Source: Prochlorococcus marinus str. MIT 9107
GTDB lineage: Bacteria; Cyanobacteriota; Cyanobacteriia; PCC-6307; Cyanobiaceae
NCBI RefSeq assembly: GCF_000759855.1
Contig: NZ_JNAI01000010.1
Location: 62,001-126,000 of the forward strand
Direction: 5' to 3'
Length of the DNA stretch: 64,000 nt
Part shown: one piece after another, positions 9,793 through 18,827 of the stretch
Layout: each line of letters opens with the position of its first letter
How positions within the stretch are numbered: the first letter of the stretch is position 1
Notes under the pieces: generated by a model
Database searches by the model: none
Told to the model about the DNA's origin: nothing
Seen by the model: the letters and a program-made list of their open reading frames with translations, nothing else
Program-made: the position numbers and the translations under genes

Positions 9793-10014
9793 ATGGAATT
9801 AATTTCTAAAAATAAAATAAGTGAGGATCTATTAAAATCTTTTAATGAAGAAATGAACCTTGGGCTTGCAAAAAGTTTAGAGAAAGATAATTATTTAACA
9901 CCATTTGATGGTTTAAAAGACTTATTTTATCTTAGAGAACTTTCAATCAAGAGACCTGATTTCAAATCTGATTATATTCATCTACTTGATAAGGAACCTT
10001 TCAATGCAAACTAA
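9793..10014 (+). CDS. DUF2555-like small cyanobacterial protein
   Basis: This 73-residue soluble protein has the pattern LEKDNYLTPFDGLKDLFYLR followed by IKRPDFKSDYIHLLDKEPFN. It matches my recollection of the cyanobacterial DUF2555 family (a -DDDYSSPFEGL- block, then -RPELVEPYLHLLDLE-). The function is unknown. The ATG at 9793 is chosen; a TTG at 9778 would add five residues. Its end overlaps the first codons of coaBC by 11 bases, so the two genes are translationally linked, perhaps only through genome compaction. Confidence 0.75.
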   Translation: MELISKNKISEDLLKSFNEEMNLGLAKSLEKDNYLTPFDGLKDLFYLRELSIKRPDFKSDYIHLLDKEPFNAN

Positions 10015-11260
10015 AAATACGGAATCTAAAATTAAGGTTCTTTTATTAATAACAGGGAGTATTGCAGCAGTAAGAATTCCATTATTAGTTAGTCAATTAG
10101 CAAAAGAAAATTATGAAATAAGGTGCGTCTTATCTAAAAATGCAAAAAAATTAATACAGCCACTTTCTCTTTCTATCTTAAGTAGAAACTCTTGTATTTT
10201 AGAAGATGATCAATGGTCAAATATTCAATCAACACCTCTTCATATAGAACTATGCAATTGGGCTGATATTTTAATCGTTGCCCCACTAACCGCCACAACA
10301 TTATCAAAATGGGTAACTGGAAATGCAGATGGATTGATTCCAAGCATTTTAATAGCAAATATTAAGCCAATTATTGTTGCTCCAGCAATGAATACACAAA
10401 TGTGGCTAAATCAAGCTGTCCAAAAAAATTATGAGAATATACAGACTTACGAAAATGTTTTGTCTTTGCAGCCAAGTGAAGGTCTTTTAGCATGTGATGC
10501 TATTGGCATTGGTAAGATACCTTCTAATGATCTAATTCAGTTAGCTATTGAATTTATAATTTTACACAAGGACAATTCTTATCGCAAAGATTTAATTAAT
10601 AAAGAATTTTTAATAACTGGAGGTTGCACCTTAGAAAACATTGACGCGGCAAGACATATTTCTAATAAAAGTTCTGGAGCTATGGGCTTACTTCTTTCTC
10701 AAGTAGCAAAGTTCAGAGGAGCTCAAGTAAAATACATCCATGGGCCTCTTAAAGTCGAGAAAGAGCTTACTGATGGAATTGAAAGATATCAAATTGAGAC
10801 TAGTTTTGATTTAATTAGGGAAATAAAAAATAGAATTTCGAGTTGTGATTATTTGTTCATGAATGCAGCAGTATCAGATTTTAAGATAACTTCTGATATT
10901 TCAGCTAAAATTCCTAAAAATAAGATTAATGATTATTTAAATGAAAATTTTGAGCTAGTCCCAGATATTTTAAAAAAAATCAGCGAATCAAAAAAAGATA
11001 ATCAAGTTTTTGTGGGTTTTTCTGCTTTTACAGGGTCTATTGAAGAAGCAAAAATAAAAATTAAAAAAAAGATTATTCAAAAAGGTTGTGATTATCTATT
11101 TGCAAATCCAATTGATCTTGCCGGTCAGGGATTTGGGGTTTTAGCACAAAATGAAGGTTGGCTATTCGATACAAAGATTATGGAATATCACATAAAAAAA
11201 ACATCAAAAATTGATTTAGCAAATAAATTAATAACTCAAATTATTTCAGTAAACAAATAA
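10004..11260 (+). CDS. coaBC: Bifunctional phosphopantothenoylcysteine decarboxylase / phosphopantothenate-cysteine ligase (CoaBC, Dfp)
   Basis: This 418-residue fusion enzyme performs two consecutive steps of coenzyme A synthesis. The N-terminal half is the FMN flavoprotein CoaC: a TGSIAAVRIP beginning, a TPLHIELCNWAD histidine region, the PAMNTQMW motif and the LLACDAIGIGK cysteine lid. The C-terminal half is CoaB, with ITGGCTLENIDAARHISNKS, a NAAVSDF motif and KIPKNK in the active-site region. The ATG at 10004 is preferred over an in-frame TTG at 9986 because it starts just inside the upstream DUF2555 gene. The length fits the bifunctional family. Confidence 0.95.
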   Translation: MQTKNTESKIKVLLLITGSIAAVRIPLLVSQLAKENYEIRCVLSKNAKKLIQPLSLSILSRNSCILEDDQWSNIQSTPLHIELCNWADILIVAPLTATTLSKWVTGNADGLIPSILIANIKPIIVAPAMNTQMWLNQAVQKNYENIQTYENVLSLQPSEGLLACDAIGIGKIPSNDLIQLAIEFIILHKDNSYRKDLINKEFLITGGCTLENIDAARHISNKSSGAMGLLLSQVAKFRGAQVKYIHGPLKVEKELTDGIERYQIETSFDLIREIKNRISSCDYLFMNAAVSDFKITSDISAKIPKNKINDYLNENFELVPDILKKISESKKDNQVFVGFSAFTGSIEEAKIKIKKKIIQKGCDYLFANPIDLAGQGFGVLAQNEGWLFDTKIMEYHIKKTSKIDLANKLITQIISVNK

Positions 11261-11319
11261 AAAAAATTTTTTATTTGTATTTTTTTGTAATCTTAATCAT
11301 TAAAAATAATGTGATAGCT

Positions 11320-11390
11320 TACAATAATTCCAGTTTTTTAAAATCTAAAAAGCTACGGGTTGTTTCGAGGATTTAAAAGTACTAACTTTT
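11320..11390 (+). promoter_or_regulatory. Possible psbO promoter and leader inverted repeat
   Basis: A TACAAT box at 11320-11325 lies about 150 bases before the psbO ATG, with no convincing -35 hexamer. Downstream, AAAAGT-ACTA-ACTTTT at 11375-11390 is a perfect 6-bp inverted repeat in the presumed 5' leader. Both are weak signals in AT-rich DNA; the position ahead of a strongly expressed photosystem gene is the main support. Confidence 0.3.
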
Positions 11391-11475
11391 ATGGTCCTTT
11401 CCCTAGTAATATCCGTACTGAACTATTTAGGTGACCTTTAATCATCCGTCACAGAACTTTACTGCTACTTTAATT

Positions 11476-12270
11476 ATGAGAATTCGTTCTTTCTTAGCTT
11501 TTGTTATTTCACTTTGTATAACTTTTGCTTTCGTACCCTTTAAAACATTTGCTTTTTCTGAAAGAGGAAATGCGCAATTTACAGATGTTGTTAATACAGG
11601 AAAAGCTAATGATTGTCCTACATTAGATTCTTCTCTTACTGGTTCAATTTCTCTAGGGAGTGGCGACACTCTTAAAGGAATATGCATGCATCCAACAGAA
11701 GTTTATGTAAAAGTTCCAGGAACGAAGAGAAAAGCTTCAGAATTCGTTTCTACAAGAATTATTAGCCCTATAAACAACACAACAGTTGCTGAAGTTTATG
11801 GAGATATAGAAAAAGGTACATTTACTGAAAAAGGTGGTATTGATTCTCAGCTTATTACTGTTTTAACTCCAGGAGGATTAGAAGTACCCTTCGCTTTTTC
11901 TGCTAAAGACTTAACAGTTGATTTACCTTCATCTATTGAACCAGGTACAGAAGTTAGTGGTTCAACATTTACGCCTAACTACAGAACTGGAGATTTCTTA
12001 GATCCCAAAGCGAGAGCAAAAAATACTGGAGTTGAATATGCTCAGGGCTTAGTAGCACTTGGCGGAGATGATGAAGAACTTGCTAAAGAAAATATTAAAG
12101 TAGATGTAAATGGTACAGGAGTAATTACCTTATCTATACAAAATGTAGATTCAGATACCGACGAATTTACTGGTACTTTTGAAGCCATCCAGCCATCAGA
12201 TACTGATATGGGTTCAAAAGATCCACTTGATGTAAAAATAATCGGAGAGCTATACGGAAGAAAGGCATAA
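11476..12270 (+). CDS. psbO: Photosystem II manganese-stabilising protein PsbO
   Basis: This 264-residue extrinsic photosystem II subunit protects the oxygen-evolving Mn cluster on the lumen side. An N-terminal signal peptide (MRIRSFLAFVISLCITFAF, then KTFA cleavage region) fits export to the thylakoid lumen. The two conserved cysteines that form the family disulfide are in NDCPTLD and GICMHPTE. A KVPGTKRK segment and the TPGGLEVPFAFSAKDLTVD block follow. The ATG at 11476 is chosen over an in-frame GTG at 11431 because it gives a proper signal peptide. A strong terminator follows directly, so it is likely monocistronic. Confidence 0.97.
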   Translation: MRIRSFLAFVISLCITFAFVPFKTFAFSERGNAQFTDVVNTGKANDCPTLDSSLTGSISLGSGDTLKGICMHPTEVYVKVPGTKRKASEFVSTRIISPINNTTVAEVYGDIEKGTFTEKGGIDSQLITVLTPGGLEVPFAFSAKDLTVDLPSSIEPGTEVSGSTFTPNYRTGDFLDPKARAKNTGVEYAQGLVALGGDDEELAKENIKVDVNGTGVITLSIQNVDSDTDEFTGTFEAIQPSDTDMGSKDPLDVKIIGELYGRKA

Positions 12271-12283
12271 ATCCTAATTTTTA

Positions 12284-12318
12284 AAAAAAGGAGGGGTTTA
12301 ACCCCTTTTTTTTTTTTT
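12284..12318 (+). terminator. Rho-independent terminator of psbO
   Basis: An AAAAAAAGGAGGGG / TTTAA / CCCC hairpin is followed by a long run of T. The poly-A before and poly-T after can extend the stem, so it may also work in the minus direction. It begins 13 bases after the psbO stop. Confidence 0.85.
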
Positions 12319-12343
12319 AATTTTTCCTTAATCAATTAAAAAA

Positions 12344-13519
12344 ATGGAATTACAACAAAAAACAAAAAAAGACTCCAATGGATTAATTCCGCCTTATGGA
12401 GGAGAACTAAAAAATTTAATTTTCAAAGATGTAAACCTTAAAAATGATCTTATATCTAAAGTTACTTATGAGTTTGAATGCAGCGAGAGAAATGCATGTG
12501 ATGTAGAACTTTTGATGGTTGGTGCTTTTTCTCCGTTGGAAGGTTTTATGGATGAAAATAATTACAAATCGGTTATTAAAAATAATAGAGATATGAGCGG
12601 AATGCTTTTTGGCTTGCCGATTGTATTTGATTCAAATAATGAAAAAGTAAAAGCAGGAGAAACAATCTTGCTTACCTATAAAAAACAAAAAATAGCAGTT
12701 TTAGAAGTTAGTTCTATATGGGAGCCTGATAAATCCTTAGAAGCTGAACTTTGTTATGGTACTAATTCATTGGATCATCCTGCTGTTAAGATGATTTTTA
12801 ATGAAAGGGGAAGATTTTATATAGGAGGGAGAGTTTATGGTTTCGAACTGCCAATAAGAGAATTTCCCTGCAAAACCCCTGAAGAAGTTAGATCTACGCT
12901 TCCATCAAATTATGATGTCGTTGCATTTCAATGCAGAAATCCAATTCATAGAGCACATTATGAATTATTTACTAATGCCTTACTTTCAGATAATGTCTCA
13001 CCAAATTCGGTTGTTTTAGTACATCCAACTTGTGGTCCAACGCAACAAGATGATATTCCTGGGAAAGTTCGATATTTGACATATAAAGAATTAGAAGAAG
13101 AAATATCTGATGAAAGAATAAGATGGGCATTTTTGCCTTATTCAATGCATATGGCAGGTCCAAGAGAAGCTCTTCAACATATGATTATTAGAAGAAATTA
13201 TGGCTGCACACATTTTATTATTGGTAGAGATATGGCTGGTTGTAAATCATCATCAACTGGTGAAGACTTTTATAGTCCATATGACGCGCAAAATTTTGCG
13301 AATAAATGTGCAGGCGAGTTGATGATGCAAACTGTTCCTTCAAAAAATCTAGTATATACCAAAGAAAAAGGATATATTACAGCTGAAGAAGCTAAGGAAT
13401 TTAATTATCAAATTATGAAACTTAGCGGTACAGAATTTAGAAAGAAATTAAGGAATGGTGAACCTATTCCAGAATGGTTCGCATTCAAAAGTGTAGTGGA
13501 TGTTCTAAGAAGGTCTTAA
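12344..13519 (+). CDS. sat: Sulfate adenylyltransferase (ATP sulfurylase)
   Basis: This 391-residue homo-oligomeric enzyme makes adenosine 5'-phosphosulfate from ATP and sulfate, the first step of assimilatory sulfate reduction. It has the ATP-binding HxxH motif in QCRNPIHRAHYEL, the HPTCGPTQQDD substrate loop and FIIGRDMAG near the C-terminus. There is no APS-kinase domain, so phosphorylation of APS must be done by a separate protein. The length matches the bacterial/cyanobacterial Sat type rather than the CysDN type. It starts 25 bases after the psbO terminator. Confidence 0.96.
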   Translation: MELQQKTKKDSNGLIPPYGGELKNLIFKDVNLKNDLISKVTYEFECSERNACDVELLMVGAFSPLEGFMDENNYKSVIKNNRDMSGMLFGLPIVFDSNNEKVKAGETILLTYKKQKIAVLEVSSIWEPDKSLEAELCYGTNSLDHPAVKMIFNERGRFYIGGRVYGFELPIREFPCKTPEEVRSTLPSNYDVVAFQCRNPIHRAHYELFTNALLSDNVSPNSVVLVHPTCGPTQQDDIPGKVRYLTYKELEEEISDERIRWAFLPYSMHMAGPREALQHMIIRRNYGCTHFIIGRDMAGCKSSSTGEDFYSPYDAQNFANKCAGELMMQTVPSKNLVYTKEKGYITAEEAKEFNYQIMKLSGTEFRKKLRNGEPIPEWFAFKSVVDVLRRS

Positions 13520-13565
13520 TATTGTTTTATTATTAGTATTATATATTTAATAAAGATAAATTATC

Positions 13566-15419
13566 GTGAACAAACGTTGGAGAAACGTAGGGCTTTACGT
13601 CCTAGCTGTTATTACTGTCATTTTTATAGGTACTTCCGTTTTTGATAACCCTAGTACAGAGAACGCTACAAAAACTTTAAGATATAGTGATTTTATAGAG
13701 GCAGTTCAAGATAAAGAAATTAGTAGAGTATTAATATCTCCAGACAATGCAACTGCTCAAGTTGTTGAAAATGATGGAAGCAGATCGGAGGTGAATTTAG
13801 CCCCCGATAAAGATTTATTGAAAATCTTAACTGAAAATAATGTTGATATAGCTGTAACTCCTACAAAATTAGCTAATCCATGGCAACAGGCTTTGAGTAG
13901 CTTAATTTTCCCTGTACTTTTAATTGGAGGTTTATTTTTTCTTTTTAGAAGATCTCAAAGCGGAAATGCAGGTGGAGGCAATCCTGCCATGAGCTTTGGC
14001 AAAAGCAAAGCTAGACTTCAAATGGAACCATCCACACAGGTAACTTTTTCAGATGTAGCTGGTGTTGAAGGTGCAAAATTAGAATTAACTGAAGTCGTAG
14101 ATTTTCTTAAGAGTCCAGATAGATTTACTGCAGTTGGAGCAAAAATCCCTAAAGGTGTTCTTCTTGTTGGTCCTCCTGGTACAGGAAAAACTTTATTAGC
14201 CAAAGCAGTTGCAGGAGAGGCTGGTGTTCCTTTTTTCTCTATATCAGGTTCAGAATTTGTAGAGATGTTTGTTGGTGTTGGTGCTAGCAGAGTTAGAGAC
14301 CTTTTTGAGCAAGCCAAAAAGAACGCTCCTTGCATAGTATTTATTGACGAAATAGATGCCGTTGGAAGACAAAGAGGTGCAGGAATGGGTGGAGGGAATG
14401 ACGAAAGAGAACAAACATTAAACCAACTTCTTACCGAAATGGATGGTTTCGAAGGTAATTCTGGAATAATAATAGTTGCTGCTACTAATAGACCTGATGT
14501 TTTAGATTCAGCATTGATGCGTCCTGGAAGATTTGATAGACAGGTAACTGTAGACAGGCCAGATTATGCTGGAAGATTACAAATACTAAATGTTCATGCT
14601 AAAGATAAAACTCTTTCAAAAGATGTTGATTTAGATAAAGTTGCTAGAAGAACACCAGGATTTACCGGTGCTGATTTGGCTAATTTACTTAATGAAGCAG
14701 CAATACTAGCAGCTAGAAAAGATCTAGATAAAGTAAGCAATGATGAAGTCGGTGATGCTATTGAAAGAGTTATGGCTGGACCAGAGAAAAAAGATAGAGT
14801 TATCAGTGATAAGAAAAAAGAATTAGTTGCTTATCATGAGGCCGGACATGCGCTTGTTGGAGCACTGATGCCTGATTATGATCCTGTAGCAAAAGTTTCA
14901 ATAATTCCTAGAGGTCAAGCTGGAGGTCTAACATTCTTTACTCCAAGTGAAGAAAGATTGGAATCAGGTCTCTATTCTCGTTCTTACCTTCAAAATCAAA
15001 TGGCTGTAGCCTTAGGGGGAAGAGTTGCTGAAGAAATAGTGTATGGAGAAGAAGAAGTTACAACTGGAGCTTCAAATGATTTACAGCAAGTTGCTAATGT
15101 AGCAAGACAAATGATTACTAAATTTGGAATGAGCGACAAAATAGGTCCAGTCGCTTTAGGGCAATCCCAAGGTGGAATGTTTCTAGGACGAGATATGACC
15201 TCTTCAAGAGACTTTTCTGAAGACACAGCCGCAACAATTGATGAAGAGGTTTCTGAACTCGTTGACATTGCCTACAAAAGAGCTACAAAAGTTTTATCAG
15301 ATAATAGAACTGTCCTTGACGAAATGGCGCAAATGCTCATTGAAAGAGAAACAATAGATACTGAAGATATTCAAGATTTGCTTAATCGGTCAGATGTTAA
15401 AGTTGCAAACTATATCTAG
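13566..15419 (+). CDS. ftsH: ATP-dependent zinc metalloprotease FtsH
   Basis: This 617-residue membrane AAA+ protease has two N-terminal transmembrane helices (about 8-25 and 111-127), a Walker A motif GPPGTGKT at 202-209, Walker [12 protein letters not shown], the second region of homology with arginine fingers (RPGRFDRQV), and zinc-binding HEAGH at 424-428. In cyanobacteria thylakoid FtsH hexamers degrade damaged D1 during photosystem II repair. Which paralogue this is cannot be decided without comparison, but its presence near psbA and psbO is suggestive. The start codon is GTG at 13566. The eda-like gene follows after 15 bases. Confidence 0.96.
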   Translation: MNKRWRNVGLYVLAVITVIFIGTSVFDNPSTENATKTLRYSDFIEAVQDKEISRVLISPDNATAQVVENDGSRSEVNLAPDKDLLKILTENNVDIAVTPTKLANPWQQALSSLIFPVLLIGGLFFLFRRSQSGNAGGGNPAMSFGKSKARLQMEPSTQVTFSDVAGVEGAKLELTEVVDFLKSPDRFTAVGAKIPKGVLLVGPPGTGKTLLAKAVAGEAGVPFFSISGSEFVEMFVGVGASRVRDLFEQAKKNAPCIVFIDEIDAVGRQRGAGMGGGNDEREQTLNQLLTEMDGFEGNSGIIIVAATNRPDVLDSALMRPGRFDRQVTVDRPDYAGRLQILNVHAKDKTLSKDVDLDKVARRTPGFTGADLANLLNEAAILAARKDLDKVSNDEVGDAIERVMAGPEKKDRVISDKKKELVAYHEAGHALVGALMPDYDPVAKVSIIPRGQAGGLTFFTPSEERLESGLYSRSYLQNQMAVALGGRVAEEIVYGEEEVTTGASNDLQQVANVARQMITKFGMSDKIGPVALGQSQGGMFLGRDMTSSRDFSEDTAATIDEEVSELVDIAYKRATKVLSDNRTVLDEMAQMLIERETIDTEDIQDLLNRSDVKVANYI

Positions 15420-15434
15420 TCTTAAAAATTTTTA

Positions 15435-16061
15435 ATGAATAATAAAGAAGATTCTTTTTCGGAGTTACTGAAAAATTCTTCTTTTTTTTTGCTTATAAAG
15501 CCTGAAGATAAAATTTACTCAAATACCTCTACAAGGGATTCATTTTTTAAAGAATTAGAAAGCTTAGTAAAATTAGGACTAAATAATATTGAAATAAGTT
15601 GGTCTAATAATGAAAAATGGTTAGATTTTGTATCCGATATCAAAATCAAATATCCAAAAATTAATTTAGGTTCTGCCTCAATAATTAATAAGCAATCAAT
15701 AGAAGATTCTTTAAAAATTGGATTAGATTTTTCGATGATGAAATTTTGGGACAAAGATCTTTTCAATTATGCGAAGTCAAAAAACTTTTTATTAATACCT
15801 GGGATTAAAAATTTAAAAGACCTTAAGGAAGCGATAAATGTAAATTGCAACATTATCAAAATTTATCCAATAAAAAGTAAAGATAATTCTATAGATATAC
15901 TCCACTATAAAAATATTGATTTCATTGCTGCTGGAGGTCTATCAATCAATGATGTAAAAACTTATAAAGCTTTAGGATACAAATCAATCATAATTGGAGA
16001 TAAAGGTATCAAAAATCAAAAATTTGATCCAAAAATTTTTGAATGGCTTAAAAATAATTAA
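15435..16061 (+). CDS. eda: KDPG/KHG aldolase-like TIM-barrel protein
   Basis: This 208-residue protein is related to 2-keto-3-deoxy-6-phosphogluconate aldolase, the last Entner-Doudoroff enzyme (KDPG to pyruvate plus glyceraldehyde-3-phosphate). Features are GLNNIEISW (Glu strand), the Schiff-base lysine in IIKIYPIKS, and the phosphate-binding AAGGLSINDVKTY near the C-terminus. The motif after the first Glu diverges from the E. coli EVTLRT form, so substrate specificity is less certain than the fold. It is 15 bases downstream of ftsH on the same strand. Confidence 0.8.
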   Translation: MNNKEDSFSELLKNSSFFLLIKPEDKIYSNTSTRDSFFKELESLVKLGLNNIEISWSNNEKWLDFVSDIKIKYPKINLGSASIINKQSIEDSLKIGLDFSMMKFWDKDLFNYAKSKNFLLIPGIKNLKDLKEAINVNCNIIKIYPIKSKDNSIDILHYKNIDFIAAGGLSINDVKTYKALGYKSIIIGDKGIKNQKFDPKIFEWLKNN

Positions 16062-16093
16062 ATCAAGAATAAAACAAATTATTTATGATCCTA

Positions 16094-17191
16094 CTAATGA
16101 TTCATTAAGCCGCATTGTGCATGATTAAGAAGTAAATGATCAGCAAGTACTAAAGCGACCATTGCATCAACCATTGGGACTGCTCTTGGCAGCACACATG
16201 GGTCATGTCTACCTTTTGCTTTCATCAATACTTCTTTCCCTTCAGCATTTACTGTTTTCTGTTCTTTCCCAATGGTTGCTGTAGGTTTAAAAGCTATCTT
16301 CATCTCAATATTTTCGCCATTACTTATTCCGCCCTGTATACCTCCTGAATTGTTAGATGTTGTTCTTAACTTACTAATATCATCAGAGTTAATGAATGAA
16401 TCATTATGTTCACTTCCTTTTAAATAGGTTCCAGAGAAACCTGAACCTATTTCAAAGCCTTTCGTGGCAGGCAAAGACATCAAAGCCTTTGCTAAATCAG
16501 CTTCTAATTTATCAAAAACTGGCATTCCCAGACCAGACGGTACATTTCTAACTAGACATTCAATAACACCTCCACAAGAGTCTCCTTGACGTTTTAATTC
16601 CTTAATTCTTGCGATCATTTCTGTTGATACCTTTGCATCAGGACATCTAACAATATTTGAATCTATTTTATTAAGAGAAATCTTTTCTTTATTTATATCA
16701 GAATCAATGTCATGTATACGCTTCACCCAAGATAGTATTTCAGTGTTAAACAAGTTTTTTAATAATTGTTTTGCTACAGCACCAGCGGCTACTCTACCGA
16801 TTGTTTCTCTTGCAGAGGCTCTTCCACCACCAGAACTAGCCTGAATTCCATATTTCAGATGATATGTACCGTCTGCATGTGATGGTCTAAATACTTGCTC
16901 CAAATTATTATAATCTCCTGGTCTTTGATCCTTGTTTCTAACCATCATCGCTATTGGAGTTCCAAGCGTTAAACCTTCCTTTATTCCACTTAATATTTCA
17001 ATTTTGTCTTCTTCATTTCGGGGTGTTGTAATGTCACTTTGTCCAGGCCTACGCCTGTCTAATTCATTTTGTATCAACTTTATATCTATTTTCAACTTTG
17101 GTGGACATCCATCAAGGATAACTCCTACAGCGCCACCATGTGATTCTCCAAAAGTACTAACACGAAAAATTTTTCCAAAACTACTACTCAT
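16094..17191 (-). CDS. aroC: Chorismate synthase
   Basis: This 365-residue FMN-dependent enzyme converts EPSP to chorismate at the end of the shikimate pathway. Signature segments are [18 protein letters not shown] (N-terminal), [14 protein letters not shown] with [18 protein letters not shown] (FMN site), and [11 protein letters not shown]. The ATG at 17191 gives the family-standard start [19 protein letters not shown]; an upstream in-frame start at 17305 would run into the psbA terminator and psbA. The trpG and isochorismate synthase genes in this window use its product. It lies downstream of the psbA terminator on the same strand. Confidence 0.97.
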   Translation of the reverse strand: MSSSFGKIFRVSTFGESHGGAVGVILDGCPPKLKIDIKLIQNELDRRRPGQSDITTPRNEEDKIEILSGIKEGLTLGTPIAMMVRNKDQRPGDYNNLEQVFRPSHADGTYHLKYGIQASSGGGRASARETIGRVAAGAVAKQLLKNLFNTEILSWVKRIHDIDSDINKEKISLNKIDSNIVRCPDAKVSTEMIARIKELKRQGDSCGGVIECLVRNVPSGLGMPVFDKLEADLAKALMSLPATKGFEIGSGFSGTYLKGSEHNDSFINSDDISKLRTTSNNSGGIQGGISNGENIEMKIAFKPTATIGKEQKTVNAEGKEVLMKAKGRHDPCVLPRAVPMVDAMVALVLADHLLLNHAQCGLMNH

Positions 17192-17249
17192 AGAAATATC
17201 AAAGATTTTGTTTATATAAACATTATATGAAACCAATTGAAAATTAAAC

Positions 17250-17276
17250 AAAAAAAAAGCCCCCAAAAGGGGGCTT
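17250..17276 (-). terminator. Rho-independent terminator of psbA
   Basis: On the minus strand AAGCCCCCTTTTGGGGGCTT is followed by a run of T. The 7-bp GC-rich stem and T tract form a textbook intrinsic terminator 22 bases after the psbA stop, insulating aroC from psbA transcription. Confidence 0.93.
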
Positions 17277-17297
17277 GTGAATTTAAGAACTTTAAGC

Positions 17298-18380
17298 TTA
17301 ACCAATAGCTGGAGCTGAAAGAGCTACTGTTGTAGACTCAGCTGCTGCTAGATCAAGTGGGAAGTTGTGAGCATTACGCTCGTGCATTACTTCCATACCT
17401 AGGTTTGCTCTGTTAAGAACGTCACCCCATGTAGGAACAATCTTACCGTTTGCATCAACAACTGACTGGTTGAAGTTGAAACCGTTAAGGTTGAATGCCA
17501 TTGTGCAAATACCCATTGAAGTTAACCATACACAAACAACTGGGAATACACCTAGGAAGAAGTGAAGACTTCTGCTGTTGTTGAAACTTGCATATTGGAA
17601 GATCAAACGACCGAAGTAGCCATGAGCTGCAACGATGTTATATGTTTCCTCTTCTTGTCCGAACTTGTAGCCATAGTTTTGTGACTCAAGACCAGTTGTT
17701 TCTCTGATTAGAGATGAAGTAACAAGTGAACCATGCATAGCTGAGAATAGAGATCCTCCGAACATACCAGCAACACCAGCCATGTGGAATGGGTGCATAA
17801 GAATGTTGTGCTCTGCCTGGAAAACAAACATGAAGTTGAATGTTCCAGAGATACCTAAAGGCATTCCGTCAGAGAATGAACCTTGACCGAATGGATATAC
17901 AAGGAATACTGCGAAAGCCGCTGAAACTGGTGCAGAATATGCAACACAGATCCAAGGACGCATACCTAAACGGTATGAAAGCTCCCACTGTCTTCCCATG
18001 TATGCTGAGATACCAATTAGGAAGTGGAAAATTACAAGCTGGTAAGGACCACCGTTATATAACCACTCATCTACAGTAGCTGCTTCCCAAATTGGGTAGA
18101 AGTGTAGACCAATAGCGTTAGATGAAGGAACAACTGCACCTGAGATGATGTTGTTTCCATATAGGAATGAACCAGCAACTGGCTCTCTAATTCCGTCGAT
18201 GTCTACTGGTGGTGCTGCGATGAATGCAACGATAAAGCAAGCCGCTGCTGCAAGTAGGCATGGGATCATTAAGACGCCGAACCAACCAACATAGATTCTG
18301 TTGCTAGTTGATGTTACCCACTCACAAAACTGTGGCCAACCTTTTAACAGCGAAGAACGCTGCTGCTGAATAGTTGTCAT
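17298..18380 (-). CDS. psbA: Photosystem II D1 protein
   Basis: This 360-residue, five-helix reaction-centre subunit binds P680, pheophytin, the Mn4Ca cluster and plastoquinone QB. The sequence is a canonical D1: [19 protein letters not shown] near the N-terminus, [20 protein letters not shown] in the lumenal loop, the [20 protein letters not shown] helix, and [17 protein letters not shown] at the C-terminus. The last 15 residues after LDLA (about residue 345) are the extension expected to be removed by CtpA. The gene is clearly more GC-rich and codon-biased than its neighbours, fitting very high expression. Only one psbA copy is present in the window. Confidence 0.99.
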   Translation of the reverse strand: MTTIQQQRSSLLKGWPQFCEWVTSTSNRIYVGWFGVLMIPCLLAAAACFIVAFIAAPPVDIDGIREPVAGSFLYGNNIISGAVVPSSNAIGLHFYPIWEAATVDEWLYNGGPYQLVIFHFLIGISAYMGRQWELSYRLGMRPWICVAYSAPVSAAFAVFLVYPFGQGSFSDGMPLGISGTFNFMFVFQAEHNILMHPFHMAGVAGMFGGSLFSAMHGSLVTSSLIRETTGLESQNYGYKFGQEEETYNIVAAHGYFGRLIFQYASFNNSRSLHFFLGVFPVVCVWLTSMGICTMAFNLNGFNFNQSVVDANGKIVPTWGDVLNRANLGMEVMHERNAHNFPLDLAAAESTTVALSAPAIG

Positions 18381-18395
18381 GAGTTCGTAAAATAT

Positions 18396-18454
18396 GTCTC
18401 TATATGAGACGTGTAAATAAAACGGAAAATATATTCCGCTCTAAAGATTTTAGA
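18396..18454 (-). promoter_or_regulatory. psbA 5' region with three consecutive perfect inverted repeats
   Basis: Three perfect inverted repeats lie in a row just upstream of the psbA ATG: GTCTC-TATAT-GAGAC (18396-18410), CGGAA-AATATA-TTCCG (18423-18438) and TCTAAA-GAT-TTTAGA (18440-18454). On the minus strand a TTTACA at about -35 distance and TCTAAA/TAAAAT at about -10 distance overlap the third repeat, so the third could be an operator or core promoter while the first two would be in the mRNA leader. The promoter reading is tentative. Confidence 0.5.
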
Positions 18455-18568
18455 CCAAAATCGCAAAAAATGTGTAAATTATTTTTCTGTAAGTAAACTT
18501 ATTTTTTGCAACATATGAAGAGAAGAACCTCCATAGCTTAATATTCTCTTTATGATTGATGGTTTAAC

Positions 18569-18697
18569 TTGGTAATAATCGAATGGCTTCTTAATGGAAA
18601 AAGATCGAAAGAGATAGTTTCTCTAAAAGAGGCTAAGCATAGAAGACTGCAATTAGAGGCTTTTGGAGCTGTTATTTATTGGAGCGAAAGAATTTAA
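18569..18697 (+). CDS. Putative 42-aa basic protein (TTG start)
   Basis: A TTG-started frame gives a compact peptide with IEWLLNGKRSKEI, then KEAKHRRLQLEAFGAVIYWS and ERI. The pattern of a short strand, an EAKHRR basic helix and a YWSER ending looks like a genuine folded mini-protein, and I have a memory of similar unnamed short Prochlorococcus/Synechococcus proteins. No clear Shine-Dalgarno is visible. It lies in the intergenic region upstream of psbA on the opposite strand. The function is unknown. Confidence 0.55.
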   Translation: MVIIEWLLNGKRSKEIVSLKEAKHRRLQLEAFGAVIYWSERI

Positions 18698-18827
18698 GTT
18701 TAAGAGTTTTAAAAGTGAGGGGGGGGGGGAAATAAAAGCATTAAAAGCATTAAATATTAAATAAACTTATCTATTGAATAAAAAATCCTTATCAGCTATC
18801 AGCAGTTTATTTTTCTGATTTCTAAAT
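18698..18827. other. Non-coding gap with an 11-base poly-G run and short repeat
   Basis: This gap between the 42-aa ORF and the aspartoacylase stop holds 11 consecutive G (18719-18729) and then a near-duplicate ATAAAAGCATTAAAAGCATTAAATA (three AGCATTAAA-like units, 18731-18755). I see no terminator hairpin, tRNA or ORF in it. Confidence 0.6.

Noticed and set aside
14018-14335. 105-aa antisense ORF inside ftsH
   Set aside because: The opposite strand is the Walker A/B region of ftsH; the antisense peptide has no recognisable domain or ribosome site.
17840-18079. 79-aa antisense ORF inside psbA
   Set aside because: It is complementary to highly constrained D1 codons; a real antisense RNA is possible but no protein is supported.
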